This document shows positions 1 to 9,313 of a stretch of DNA of 64,000 nucleotides, one piece after another (the first letter of the stretch is position 1; every line of letters begins with the position of its first letter). The stretch is taken from contig NZ_JAATHD010000006.1 in the NCBI RefSeq assembly GCF_011947265.1, positions 62,001-126,000 of the forward strand, in the 5' to 3' direction. The position numbers and the translations under genes were made by a program. Below the pieces are notes generated by a model, which was given only the letters and a program-made list of their open reading frames with translations, was not told where the DNA came from and did no database searches. Origin of the DNA: Paenibacillus sp. HB172176. GTDB lineage: Bacteria > Bacillota > Bacilli > Paenibacillales > Paenibacillaceae.

Positions 1-762
1 GCTCATGCGGGATTGTTGTTTTTTTTCCTTGAAGGAGACGCCGTATAGCTTCAGCACGATTCTCTCGGTCTGCCTGGTGCTCAGACTTAGCCTGTTCGCA
101 AGCTCTGATAATGTAAGGGCAGCGTATTCGTATAAGAAGCTGTTTTCTATGGTAAGCAGTCTGCTGTCGTCCATCGTTTTCTCAGGCGCATGCTGCTGCG
201 AAGGGCGGAGGTTCGAATACTGTCTAACCGTTCGGGCAACAATCATTTCTAATACATTTTTGGCCATATGATGGAAGCCGAGCGGCTTTGAGCTTAGCTC
301 GGATGAAAGCATCTTGAACAAGGGCAACAGGTTCTCATTGTCCTGACCGATCCAGAACGGGGTGTTCACAAGCAGCTCCGACAGAGAATGGCTCGACAGA
401 CCATTGCCTTTGTCGGTGCAGGAGGAGGAATCTCCGGAGACCACCTCAAAGAAGATGCAATATTCGGCCATCGGATCTGCGGGGGCGGGAATCTGCTCGT
501 GCAGCACCGCCGGCCCTGTCATAAACAAGGTTCCAGGCATGAGGGAATAACGTATTCCGTCAGCAATCAGAATGCCCTGGCCTTCAGGAATATAGTGGAG
601 CTCATAGCTCCCGCGACTATGACTGTGCTCGCGCATTGTGCTGTGGAAATAGCCGAATTTCACATACAAGACATTGAGTATAAAGCCTTCAAGCGCGAGC
701 TTGATAGCCAGATTGCCGATATCAATTGGAGGCAGACGCTCCTCTGTGTTCACTTCTGTCAT
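1..762 (-). CDS. AraC-family transcriptional regulator, C-terminus cut by window edge
   Basis: The reverse strand reads without a stop from an ATG at 762 to the window edge (254 codons). GAGGTG lies about 8 nt upstream of the ATG. Residues about 1-110 form a cupin-like sensor domain containing MREHSHSRGSYELHYIPEG and GTLFMTGPAVLHEQ, as in sugar-responsive AraC proteins. The end holds the first helix-turn-helix of the DNA-binding domain (LTLSELANRLSLSTRQTERI). The second helix-turn-helix lies outside the window. It is divergent from the GH95-like gene at 874, so it probably controls that gene from the shared 110-bp region. The ligand is unknown. Confidence 0.85.
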   Translation of the reverse strand, partial: MTEVNTEERLPPIDIGNLAIKLALEGFILNVLYVKFGYFHSTMREHSHSRGSYELHYIPEGQGILIADGIRYSLMPGTLFMTGPAVLHEQIPAPADPMAEYCIFFEVVSGDSSSCTDKGNGLSSHSLSELLVNTPFWIGQDNENLLPLFKMLSSELSSKPLGFHHMAKNVLEMIVARTVRQYSNLRPSQQHAPEKTMDDSRLLTIENSFLYEYAALTLSELANRLSLSTRQTERIVLKLYGVSFKEKKQQSRMS

Positions 763-821
763 AATGCGACACCTCGTTTGTGAATGTGGTCGTCTTCGTT
801 CATTACATCTATCCGGCTGCA

Positions 822-839
822 TCGCTATAATTATAGCGA
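822..839. promoter_or_regulatory. Perfect 18-bp palindrome carrying TATAAT on both strands
   Basis: TCGCTATAATTATAGCGA is its own reverse complement. It contains TATAAT at 826-831 on the plus strand and TATAAT at 835-830 on the minus strand. It sits between the divergent AraC gene and the GH95-like gene. Candidate -35 boxes are weak (TTACAT at 803-808 for the plus strand). Mutually exclusive divergent promoters, or an operator over a -10 box, are inferences. Confidence 0.5.
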
Positions 840-873
840 AAGCACGGCAATTAGGAAATGTGGGAGGAAGCTT

Positions 874-3582
874 ATGTCACTTACTGCTGCACGAAGGTTT
901 CAACAAGGCAACTATGCTAACAGCTACACAGAATTGCCCTTGACCGATCCGGGCTACGAATGGCGGGACGGCATGATCAGCGGCAATGGCGAGAACGGTT
1001 ACATTACGTCAGGCGCGCCTTATTCGGACAGCTTTATCTTCCAGAACATGTGGTTTAACTATCCGTCCGGAGACCCGAGAACCATTCCAAGCGAGCTGAC
1101 CGAGCAATTAAGCGATGCAAGGTGGAATGTATTCAACCAGAATGATCAATGGAAAATCAAGGATGAGAACGGCTCGACCCGAGTTAGAACATTCTACTAC
1201 AGCTATCATCCCGGCCATCAGCTTCGATTGAATATGTCCAATAGAGGAAGCCTATCGAGCTATGAGCGCTCGACCAATTATGAAACAGCGGAGACAAGCG
1301 TGCGCTACACGGACGAATTAGGCGAGTGGAGTCGAAGCTCCTTCACCTCGCGCGCAGATCATGTTTCGATTACGAGAATAGAGCAATCGACTGCCGGCGC
1401 CAAGATAAATATGACGATTTCCATTGATGATGTGTCCAGCATGAGCCGCGCCCGCGACGGCTCCTCCGAATTATCCGCTCTTCTATACAAAAAGCTGGTA
1501 GATCCCAACGCGGACTACATTGCACAGGTCGCGCATTATCCGGCTTATGAGGGCAGCGAGCTTCGCAGAGGAGGTTATGCGGGATTAACGCAGGTTCTGG
1601 TTGTGAATGGAAGGAAGAACAGAGTGCTGCTTGAAGCAACGAATGAAGCCTTGAATGTTGGGGGGGAGCAGAACCCGGCGATTCAAATTACAGATGCAGA
1701 CGCAGTGTATCTCATTACGCAATCCGATCGGACGTTCGACATGGGAGAAATCGAAGCGTTCACCGAACAAACGGTCTATGCTCTTATGGAGCAATTGCTC
1801 GATCAAACAAACAGGGTGGCGCAAAAATATGTGGATGCGGCAGGCCGTTTCAACTATGCAGCAGCTCTGGCCCCCCATGCCGATCAGCATGCTGCCGAGT
1901 TTAACGCTGTCCGCTTTTCCTTGTCGGTGAATGAACGCGATAAATATGCGGATAACCTGACTTTGATTCAAACGCAACAAGGAATGAAATCGAGCATTCA
2001 TCATGCGTTTATGGAGCAAGTATACAATCAAGGGCGCTATGCGATGATCTGCTGCGGCGGCTCCAGCGCGCCTCGCTTGTACGGAATGTGGACCGGCGAG
2101 TGGAATCCGGGCTGGCGCGGCATCTACACGCTTGACGCCAACGTGAATTTGCAGGTCGCGGCCATGAATACAGGACATCTGAAGCAGGCGCAGCTTGGAT
2201 ATATCGCATTCTTCCTGAGAAATGCGCCGGACTTTGCTTCGAATGCCCGAATGGCGTACGGAATGCACGATGCGTTGCAGGTGTCCGTCAATTCTGACGG
2301 CGATCGGGGCATGCATGTCGAATATGATAATGATTATCCGTTCGAATACTGGAACGCCGGAGCGAGCTGGTGTTTGCTGCCCATCTATGAATACTGGCAA
2401 TGCTATGGCAATGTACAGATCCCGATTGTAGAAGCGATGAGAATTCAGGAGCTGCAGCCGCTGCTCAGCGTGAATGACGGCGGACTGTCCGATGCGGAAT
2501 TCGAGGCTCTACTGCGCAAGGGAGTCCTCGATTTGGAGAAGGACATCCTGCTGCCTCTTCTGACGAAGCAAGCGAATTTCTGGGAACAGATTTGCACGCC
2601 GGAATATTATACGGATAGGAACGGCAATGCGTGTCATCAAAGCGGCAAAGCATCGTTGCTTCCAGGCGAGAAGTATATCATTATCCCAACCTATTCGCCG
2701 GAGAATAACCCGATCGGCTATAACAGCACGATTACGGCTAACGCGACAATGGATATATCCGCTGCCAGGGATGGTCTCTTAATGGTCATTACGATGGAAA
2801 AGGCGGTTAAACGAGAAGGCTTTGAAAGCGCAGTCGCCAGATGGGAAGCTCTATTGGAGCTGCTGCCCGCCTATAAGTACGATACAGACGGCGCATTGCG
2901 CGAATGGGCGATGAGTGAATATACGGAGAACAATAACCACAGACATCTGAGTCATCTATATGTTGCGTGGCCTGGCTATGAAACGCAGAGCGATAAATCG
3001 CTAGGGAATGCATCAAGGCTCGCTCTGGAGAATCGCGACAAATATAATACGAAGGATGCGACGGCAGGGCATGGCTGGATGCATAAGGCGTTGGTCAGCG
3101 CACGGCTGAAGCTGGGTGAGGGCGTAGTGTCCTCGCTGCTGCCGATGATGACCGATGCCGGCTATTATCCTTCGCTCATGACGGATCATGATACGAATCG
3201 GAGAAATCATTGCTATTGCACGGACACCTCCTTCGGCGTTGTAGCCGCTGTTCATGAGGCGCTGCTGTACTCCAATACCGGAGAAATCGAAATTCTTCCA
3301 GCCTTGCCTTCTGATTGGCGGATGGGAGCCATTGACGGCTTGATGGCAAGATCGCAGATTGAGGTAGAACAATTAAATTGGGACACGGCTTCCCATACCG
3401 CGCAAGTCAAGCTTTGCTCGAATGTTGACGATAATCGCATCAGATTAAGCGCGGGCCTTCCATGGTCGAAGGCTATTGTGGACGGATGCGAGGCTGAAGC
3501 GCTCAGTGATGAGAGAGGCAAGCATATCCAGGTAACGCTAAGCAAGGGAGCAACGGTTATGATTGCATTCCTGATGAAATAA
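874..3582 (+). CDS. GH95-like glycoside hydrolase (alpha-L-fucosidase superfamily)
   Basis: 902 residues with no signal peptide, so probably cytoplasmic. The ATG at 874 is preceded by GGGAGGAAG; an in-frame extension upstream lacks a ribosome site. The start of the protein (MISGNGENGYITSGAPYSDSF) matches the N-terminal beta-sandwich of GH95 enzymes, and the rest is an (alpha/alpha)6 barrel. Compared with the canonical GH95 gene at 44146, the paired catalytic-pocket Asn-x-Asn becomes Asp421-Ala-Asn423. The SPEN glutamate is present (Glu610), and the Asp of the DGNFG motif matches Asp784 in CTDTSFG. The machinery is therefore mostly kept, with one Asn-to-Asp change that may alter specificity. 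Which sugar is cleaved cannot be read. It is followed by the two-component pair. Confidence 0.75.
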   Translation: MSLTAARRFQQGNYANSYTELPLTDPGYEWRDGMISGNGENGYITSGAPYSDSFIFQNMWFNYPSGDPRTIPSELTEQLSDARWNVFNQNDQWKIKDENGSTRVRTFYYSYHPGHQLRLNMSNRGSLSSYERSTNYETAETSVRYTDELGEWSRSSFTSRADHVSITRIEQSTAGAKINMTISIDDVSSMSRARDGSSELSALLYKKLVDPNADYIAQVAHYPAYEGSELRRGGYAGLTQVLVVNGRKNRVLLEATNEALNVGGEQNPAIQITDADAVYLITQSDRTFDMGEIEAFTEQTVYALMEQLLDQTNRVAQKYVDAAGRFNYAAALAPHADQHAAEFNAVRFSLSVNERDKYADNLTLIQTQQGMKSSIHHAFMEQVYNQGRYAMICCGGSSAPRLYGMWTGEWNPGWRGIYTLDANVNLQVAAMNTGHLKQAQLGYIAFFLRNAPDFASNARMAYGMHDALQVSVNSDGDRGMHVEYDNDYPFEYWNAGASWCLLPIYEYWQCYGNVQIPIVEAMRIQELQPLLSVNDGGLSDAEFEALLRKGVLDLEKDILLPLLTKQANFWEQICTPEYYTDRNGNACHQSGKASLLPGEKYIIIPTYSPENNPIGYNSTITANATMDISAARDGLLMVITMEKAVKREGFESAVARWEALLELLPAYKYDTDGALREWAMSEYTENNNHRHLSHLYVAWPGYETQSDKSLGNASRLALENRDKYNTKDATAGHGWMHKALVSARLKLGEGVVSSLLPMMTDAGYYPSLMTDHDTNRRNHCYCTDTSFGVVAAVHEALLYSNTGEIEILPALPSDWRMGAIDGLMARSQIEVEQLNWDTASHTAQVKLCSNVDDNRIRLSAGLPWSKAIVDGCEAEALSDERGKHIQVTLSKGATVMIAFLMK

Positions 3583-3603
3583 GCAACCAACCTGATCGTT
3601 CTG

Positions 3604-3632
3604 AACCCGCATCCTGTTGTCAGGTGCGGGTT
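3604..3632 (+). terminator. Strong hairpin after the GH95-like gene, no clear T-tract
   Basis: AACCCGCATCCTG (3604-3616) pairs with CAGGTGCGGGTT (3621-3632), leaving one bulged T and a 4-nt loop. It lies 21 nt after the stop. The run TTATAC follows rather than a T-run, so it may attenuate or protect the transcript rather than end it. Confidence 0.4.
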
Positions 3633-3723
3633 ATACATGATGAATGGTTGTATATTGAATCAAAAGGGAACATAATTAATGAAAGAAGACAAACAGCGTA
3701 TCTCATTCATCAGGAGGCCGATT

Positions 3724-5331
3724 ATGTATAAAGTTCTAATTGCGGAGGATGAAATGCTGGTTCGTCACGGGCTTCGAAGCATGATGAACTGGAGCTTCTA
3801 CGGCATGAATGTGATTGCGGATGTAGCAAACGGACAAGAGGCATGGGAGATCTTCCTGAAAGAAAAACCTGATATTGTCATTACCGATTTGAAAATGCCT
3901 GTGATGGGCGGAATGGAATTAATTAAAAAGATAAGAGGGGAAGGCGCAAGCAAAACAAAAATTATTATTTTAACCTGTCTGGAGGAGTTTGGGCTTGTTA
4001 AAATGGCGATGGAGTACGGTGTATCCTCGTATATTCTAAAGTTGACGATGTCCACGCAAGAAATGGAAAACATCTTGCAAAATGTGAAAGAGGAATTGAT
4101 GCTGGAGCGAAGCCCGTCGACCGCTATGCCGCTGGATGACCTGAGTTTAATCAAGGGCAAGCTGATGCGCGAATTTATTTTCAGCAGACTATACTCTGCC
4201 TCCGAGTTCGCTGAGAAGGCCAGGCGGCTCAAGATGAAGCTGGCGCCGGAGAGACTGGTTGTCTGCGTGATGCATATTGCGAATTATAATGATTTTATTG
4301 CGCGATTTAAGGACGAGAAGGGGATTTTGGTGCAATTCGCACTGAATAATGTGTTGATTGAAATTTTGGATCATGGAAATATTGGAGAGGTTTTTGTAGA
4401 CAAGGAAGAGAAGTATATCATCGTCATGAATATAAGCGCCGTCTCCGACGAGTGGGCGGTCAAAGGGAAGATTGCCGGAGTGTTGAACCGAATACGGGAT
4501 TATCTCTCCTTGTATTATGATTTGAAGGTATCCTTCGGCATCAGCGAGATCGGCAACGGCTTCGCACGATTGCCAGCTATGTATATCGAGTCGGCTCAGG
4601 CGCTGGAGCAAAGCTTCTTCATGGGCAACGGCGATTATTACTATGGCTGCGAGGTCGACATTGAACAGCTTATACGAAAAATTGGCGACGGACTGCAGCA
4701 TATTCTAGGCTTGGTCGAAGCACCTGCCATTCGCAATCTTATAGCCGGCATGGCGCAGTCGCTTCATCCGGATTGGCTGCAATCAAGAAGCAGCGTGCTG
4801 AAGTGGTTCTCCAGATCGTTTCAGGAAACGATTCCCTTGCTGTTCTCGCAGCCTTCCGACATGGAGGAAGCCAGAGAAGCGTATCTGGACAAGCTGAGGC
4901 GATGCGATAATATAGACCGAATGATGGAGCTGTTCACACAGCTTGTGCAGGAGACCAGGGAGTCTCCCATGCTGCTGAATCAGTCGCATACCAAGGAGAT
5001 CGCTCATGCCATTCGCTATATCAATGAGAATTATCATAAGGATATTTCGTTGAACGATGTGGCGGGGATAGTGGGCTTAAGCCAAAATTACTTGAGCGCG
5101 CTTTTCAAAAAAGAAGCGGGCGTCAAATTTGTCGATTATTTGTCCAATGTTCGGGTGGAAAACGTAAAGCGCCTGCTGCGGGAAACGCAATTGAAGGCGT
5201 ATGAAATCGCGGAAATGACGGGATTCTCAGATGTGAGCTACTTGTGCAAGGTGTTCAAAAAAAATACGGGCACGGTTCTGAATGATTATCGCAAGAGAGA
5301 GAACGGGGCAATGGACAGTCATGAGGAATAA
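3724..5331 (+). CDS. YesN-type response regulator with AraC output domain
   Basis: 535 residues. The ATG at 3724 follows AGGAGG with a 6-nt gap; a longer in-frame reading starts before that site and is less likely. Receiver domain at about 1-120: MYKVLIAEDE acidic pocket, phosphoacceptor Asp55 in VITDLKMPVMGG, and a Lys in YILKL. A long middle region of about 300 residues carries no motif I recognise. C-terminal AraC domain at about 430-530 has two helix-turn-helices (ISLNDVAGIVGLSQNYLSAL and MTGFSDVSYLCKVFKKNTG). It overlaps the kinase gene by 11 nt. It most likely activates the transporter genes that follow in response to an oligosaccharide sensed by that kinase. Confidence 0.9.
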   Translation: MYKVLIAEDEMLVRHGLRSMMNWSFYGMNVIADVANGQEAWEIFLKEKPDIVITDLKMPVMGGMELIKKIRGEGASKTKIIILTCLEEFGLVKMAMEYGVSSYILKLTMSTQEMENILQNVKEELMLERSPSTAMPLDDLSLIKGKLMREFIFSRLYSASEFAEKARRLKMKLAPERLVVCVMHIANYNDFIARFKDEKGILVQFALNNVLIEILDHGNIGEVFVDKEEKYIIVMNISAVSDEWAVKGKIAGVLNRIRDYLSLYYDLKVSFGISEIGNGFARLPAMYIESAQALEQSFFMGNGDYYYGCEVDIEQLIRKIGDGLQHILGLVEAPAIRNLIAGMAQSLHPDWLQSRSSVLKWFSRSFQETIPLLFSQPSDMEEAREAYLDKLRRCDNIDRMMELFTQLVQETRESPMLLNQSHTKEIAHAIRYINENYHKDISLNDVAGIVGLSQNYLSALFKKEAGVKFVDYLSNVRVENVKRLLRETQLKAYEIAEMTGFSDVSYLCKVFKKNTGTVLNDYRKRENGAMDSHEE

Positions 5332-7144
5332 AGCCGGCATTCATTTCTTCTCTTCGTTGAAAGCGCAACTGATTCTGTCCTTCATTCTGCTTAGCGCGCT
5401 TGTTCTTGCCTTGAATTCGCTGTTAAGCTATCGTACCAGCTCGCAGCTATTCCAGAATCGCATTGAAGATGAAACGCTCCGAAACTTTCGGCAATCCGAA
5501 TACAATATTACAACCTATCTGAATGAAATCGAAAAGCTGACCAATTTAATCTCCATCGATCCGAGCGTTCAACAGCTGCTGGTTGAAGGCATTGATAGCG
5601 AGCCCGATACGATTGTCGCGATTAATACGTTTATTGCTAAAATGACCGGCTTTATGTCCGAATACAGCTATCTGGATTCAATCTACATGGTGACGGATGA
5701 AATGAAGATTGTTGGAACGAATCGAAGGAACGTCCTATTGATGAGGGAAGGAGTGCGTAAGGAGGCCTTTCAGCGTTCGCTGGTTTATACGGCAGGGAAA
5801 ATCAGCCATCCGAAGACCTCGTTTATAGGAGGCTACACCTTCGGCGAGCTTGGGGAAGGGTGGTTGGAGACTACTGTTTCGACGCCCTCGAAAGCGATTG
5901 TAGCGGTTAAAGGGATCGGCCTGGGTCTTCAATTCAAACAAATCGCAACGCTGATGATCGTTATAGATGAGCAAACCTTAAGCGCGATTTACGGGAAATT
6001 TTCCGATACGGGATCCGGCAACATCTCTCTGTTAAATGAAGCGGGAGAGGTGATATCAAGCACCGATTCGGCTGCCATCGGCAACAAGTATCCCTATGCA
6101 GAGAACGTAGTCAGTACGAATGCCAGCGGAAGCTTTACAGAAAAGCTGAACGGCGAAACGATGCAAATCGTCTACTACACGATGTCCGACAATCAATGGT
6201 CGCTTGTCAACGAAGTGCCAACAGCGGTTTTTTCCAGCGATATCGTCAAGCTGCAGCGAACCAGCATGGTTATATTTATTTGCAGCATCTTGTTTATTTC
6301 CTTCCTGTTTGTCTTCTGGGCAGAAAAGTTTACCAAGCCGTTAAATCAGCTCCTATATTCCATCCGGGAAGTGGGCAGAGGCAAGGTAGGATCGGTCGTC
6401 AAGGAAGTGCCCAACAATGAGATTGGCTTGTTGATTAACCAATTCAACCGAATGTCGCTTGATATTCTCCATCTGATTCACGAGAACAGCCAGATGGAGC
6501 GAAGAAAACGCGAGCTTGAAATGGAAATGCTGCAGAATCAGATTCAGCCTCACTTTCTCTACAACACGCTCAACACAATTAAGTGGATGGCGCTCGCCAT
6601 CAAGGCCGGTCATATCGCATCAAGCATCGAAACTTTGGGGCATATCATCCGGCCGTTGTTCAGAAATAAGGAAATGTTCTGGGAGATTGGCGAGGAAATG
6701 ACGTACATTCAGCATTATGTGCGCATTATGAGATATCGATACGGAGAGGATCTTATCCTTATCGTCCATTCGAATGCGTTCATCCGGCAGCATAAGATTC
6801 CGCGTCTTGCGCTGCAGCCGCTGGTGGAGAACGCCATTCTGCATGGCATGAAGAACAAGGACGAAAATAAACGGATTGAAATTTCAATGGATCATTCCAG
6901 TGAGGATATCGTCATCTGTGTAGCTGATAACGGCGAGGGCATGCCGGAGGGTCTTGCGGAGAGGCTGAATCGTCAATTTCTGCAGGATGCTTCGCTGCAG
7001 TCGGACAGCGGCGACGGTATCGGACTGCGTAATGTGGACAATCGGATCAAGCTGCATTTTGGAAGCAAATATGGCTTGCACATTCAGAGCGACACCGACA
7101 CAGGAACGAGCGTATATTTGAGCATACCGACCAAAATAAAATAA
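5321..7144 (+). CDS. YesM-type sensor histidine kinase
   Basis: 607 residues. The start was taken as the ATG at 5321 inside the end of the regulator gene; it has no strong ribosome site, which fits translational coupling. Order of parts: cytoplasmic start, membrane helix at about 12-34, extracellular sensor of about 260 residues, second membrane helix near 300-320, HAMP linker, His kinase domain with phospho-acceptor His411 in QIQPHFLYNTLNTIKW, and ATPase domain with LVENAILHG (N box), DNGEGMPEG (G1) and GDGIGLRNV (G2). It is expected to phosphorylate the regulator encoded just upstream. The ligand is unknown but the neighbours suggest a glycan fragment. Confidence 0.9.
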   Translation: MRNKAGIHFFSSLKAQLILSFILLSALVLALNSLLSYRTSSQLFQNRIEDETLRNFRQSEYNITTYLNEIEKLTNLISIDPSVQQLLVEGIDSEPDTIVAINTFIAKMTGFMSEYSYLDSIYMVTDEMKIVGTNRRNVLLMREGVRKEAFQRSLVYTAGKISHPKTSFIGGYTFGELGEGWLETTVSTPSKAIVAVKGIGLGLQFKQIATLMIVIDEQTLSAIYGKFSDTGSGNISLLNEAGEVISSTDSAAIGNKYPYAENVVSTNASGSFTEKLNGETMQIVYYTMSDNQWSLVNEVPTAVFSSDIVKLQRTSMVIFICSILFISFLFVFWAEKFTKPLNQLLYSIREVGRGKVGSVVKEVPNNEIGLLINQFNRMSLDILHLIHENSQMERRKRELEMEMLQNQIQPHFLYNTLNTIKWMALAIKAGHIASSIETLGHIIRPLFRNKEMFWEIGEEMTYIQHYVRIMRYRYGEDLILIVHSNAFIRQHKIPRLALQPLVENAILHGMKNKDENKRIEISMDHSSEDIVICVADNGEGMPEGLAERLNRQFLQDASLQSDSGDGIGLRNVDNRIKLHFGSKYGLHIQSDTDTGTSVYLSIPTKIK

Positions 7145-7152
7145 AAAAACAG

Positions 7153-7183
7153 CCCCCGTTCGTTTGATGAACGAGGGTTTTTT
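7153..7183 (+). terminator. Intrinsic terminator after the histidine kinase gene
   Basis: CCCCCGTTC (7153-7161) pairs with GAACGAGGG (7169-7177) with one mismatch, followed by TTTTTT. It begins 8 nt after the stop codon. It separates the two-component genes from the transporter genes. Confidence 0.85.
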
Positions 7184-7310
7184 GTGGGTTCATTCGTGGA
7201 ATCATAAAATTTAACCATTTCCATCATAAAAAATTACAAGCCCGGCGCTCATCTCCTCTCGAATAGGGAATAATCGTAATTATTTACAAGCTGATCTGAA
7301 ATGGTTATAT

Positions 7311-7338
7311 TTGCTCGTTTCGCCGGTCTTGGTACGAT
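7311..7338 (+). promoter_or_regulatory. Possible sigma-A promoter for the transporter operon
   Basis: TTGCTC (7311-7316), 16-nt spacer, TACGAT (7333-7338). It lies 36 nt before the first permease gene and after a terminator, so a promoter is needed here. Both boxes are imperfect, as expected if an activator is required. Confidence 0.4.
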
Positions 7339-7373
7339 AAGGACACAACAGAATGGATGGAGAGGGATTCAGA

Positions 7374-8309
7374 ATGAAGAACGAAGAGAGGACGATGAAT
7401 AGAAAACCGTTTAGCGGAATTCAGAAGAGGCGGCTGTATTTGTCCTTGTGCGCGATTCCGTTTGTTGTGTTCTACCTGACATTCAGTTACGCGCCTCTGG
7501 CGGGATGGTTGCTTGCGTTTCTGAACTTCAAGCCGGGCATCCCGCTGGATAAAACGCCGTTTGTCGGCTTGGGCAACTTCGATATTATCCGGCAGGATTG
7601 GTCGAATACGATTCGGGTTATTCGCAATACGCTTGCAATGAACGCTTTCCTGATCATCTGCGCACCGCTCCCTGCGGTTTTCGCGATCTTTCTGAACGAG
7701 ATGAGAAGCAAGCGCTACAAAAAATTCGTTCAAACGGTAACGACGCTGCCCAATTTTATCAGCTGGGTCATTATCTTTTCCATCTCCTATGTTTTTTTCT
7801 CCAGCGAGGGCTTGCTGAACGCGCTATTGGCGCTGCTTGGCATGGAGAACAGCTCCTCCAATATTATGGGCAACGGAGACGCCGTCTGGTATTTCCAAAC
7901 CGCGCTTGGCGTCTGGAAGACGCTTGGATGGAATGCGATTATTTATCTCGCCGCGATATCAGGCGTAGACAATGAATTGTATGATGCGGTTTACGTGGAT
8001 GGCGGGGGAAGATTTCGCAAGATTTGGCATGTTACGGTGCCAGGCATTATGCCGACCTTTGTTGTTTTGCTCATCCTGCAGCTCAGTAGTATTTTGACGA
8101 CGGGCATCGACCAGTATCTGGTATTCCGCAACCCGCTTGTCGCCGATGCGATTGAAACGATTGATTTGTATGTGTACCGGCTAGGCATTCAGAATAATGA
8201 TATTTCGTATGCGACCGCCGTGGGCATGATTCAGACGCTCATCAGCATTATGCTGCTGTTTGCCGTTAATCGCTTCTCGAAAAAAATAAATGGACAATCT
8301 ATCATCTGA
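7374..8309 (+). CDS. Sugar ABC transporter permease, LplB type
   Basis: 311 residues. The ATG at 7374 follows GGAGAGGG by about 8 nt, which favours it over the in-frame ATG at 7353. A basic N-terminus precedes six hydrophobic segments. The start LYLSLCAIPFVVFYLTFSYAPLAGW is the hallmark of the LplB/CUT1 subfamily. The permease EAA loop reads AVYVDGGGRFRKIWHVTVPGIMP (about 208-230) and contacts the ATPase. It forms a heterodimeric channel with the product of the next gene and receives substrate from the lipoprotein at 9314. Confidence 0.9.
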   Translation: MKNEERTMNRKPFSGIQKRRLYLSLCAIPFVVFYLTFSYAPLAGWLLAFLNFKPGIPLDKTPFVGLGNFDIIRQDWSNTIRVIRNTLAMNAFLIICAPLPAVFAIFLNEMRSKRYKKFVQTVTTLPNFISWVIIFSISYVFFSSEGLLNALLALLGMENSSSNIMGNGDAVWYFQTALGVWKTLGWNAIIYLAAISGVDNELYDAVYVDGGGRFRKIWHVTVPGIMPTFVVLLILQLSSILTTGIDQYLVFRNPLVADAIETIDLYVYRLGIQNNDISYATAVGMIQTLISIMLLFAVNRFSKKINGQSII

Positions 8310-8333
8310 TCGCATCAAAGGAGGCTTGCCGAC

Positions 8334-9245
8334 ATGAGAGTAAGCGCGAATCGAAAAACGGGAGCGGGGACCGCGCTGTTTGTGTTTCTTAATTATGCTG
8401 TCTTCACTCTGTTTACGCTGCTTTGCCTGTATCCGTTTTATTATATTCTGATTTATTCGCTCAGCGATCCGATTGAGGCGCAGAAAGGCTTGTTTCTATG
8501 GCCGGTTGGCTTTAACTTGAACAGCTACGCCGATGTATTTCAGATCAAGGCCATCTACAATGCCCTGTTTATCTCCATTGTAAGAACGATATCGGGCACC
8601 TGCATTACGGTGCTGAGCTGCTCCTTCCTCGCTTATCTGCTTACCCGGCCGGAGCTTTACTTGCGCAAGACAATCTATCGCTTTGTCGTGATTACGATGT
8701 TTTTCAATGCCGGTCTGATTCCGTATTATATGACGATTAAATCAATTGGTCTTATGAACAGCTTTCTGGTCTACATCATACCGACGGCGTTATCGGCCTT
8801 TTACGTCATCCTGATCAAAACCTATATTGAATCGCTGCCGGAGTCGATGTTCGAAGCCGCGATGCTGGATGGCGCAGGATTTCTTCGCATCTACTCGCTG
8901 ATTGTCATGCCGCTGTCCAAGCCGATTATTGCGACAATCGCCGTCTTCTCCGCCGTTGGACACTGGAACAACTGGTTCGATAATTATTTGTTTGTCTCTG
9001 ATCCGGATTTGCGCACTCTGCAATATTTGCTCTATACCTATCTGACTCAGGCGGAGAGCATTGCCGCCAGCGTCAGGGAATCCGGAACGGCCAATATGGA
9101 AGCGATGAAGAACGCCATGATCCTCTCGCCGCAGACGGTTCGCATGACGCTTACAATGGTCGTCGTTCTGCCGATCCTTGTCGTGTATCCGTTCTGTCAA
9201 AAGTATTTCACGCAAGGCATTATGCTTGGAGCAGTCAAAGGCTAG
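8334..9245 (+). CDS. Sugar ABC transporter permease, YtcP/LplC type
   Basis: 303 residues, starting 24 nt after the previous permease, with AAAGGAGG ahead of the ATG. Six hydrophobic segments are visible. PFYYILIYSLSDPIEAQKG near the start and a C-terminus ending QKYFTQGIMLGAVKG are typical of this carbohydrate-uptake subfamily. The EAA loop is AAMLDGAGFLRIYSLIVMPLSKP. It is the partner of the LplB-type permease. Confidence 0.9.
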   Translation: MRVSANRKTGAGTALFVFLNYAVFTLFTLLCLYPFYYILIYSLSDPIEAQKGLFLWPVGFNLNSYADVFQIKAIYNALFISIVRTISGTCITVLSCSFLAYLLTRPELYLRKTIYRFVVITMFFNAGLIPYYMTIKSIGLMNSFLVYIIPTALSAFYVILIKTYIESLPESMFEAAMLDGAGFLRIYSLIVMPLSKPIIATIAVFSAVGHWNNWFDNYLFVSDPDLRTLQYLLYTYLTQAESIAASVRESGTANMEAMKNAMILSPQTVRMTLTMVVVLPILVVYPFCQKYFTQGIMLGAVKG

Positions 9246-9263
9246 GATGAATGCAGGATGAAT

Positions 9264-9280
9264 CAACTGCCATGCAGTTG
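9264..9280 (+). repeat. Inverted repeat between permease and binding-protein genes
   Basis: CAACTGC (9264-9270), CAT, GCAGTTG (9274-9280): a perfect 7-bp hairpin. It sits in the 68-nt gap before the binding lipoprotein gene. In such operons hairpins here can raise the level of binding-protein mRNA relative to permease mRNA; that role is inferred. Confidence 0.5.
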
Positions 9281-9313
9281 TTAATCAAATACATGAAATT
9301 TGGGGGGAAGCGT

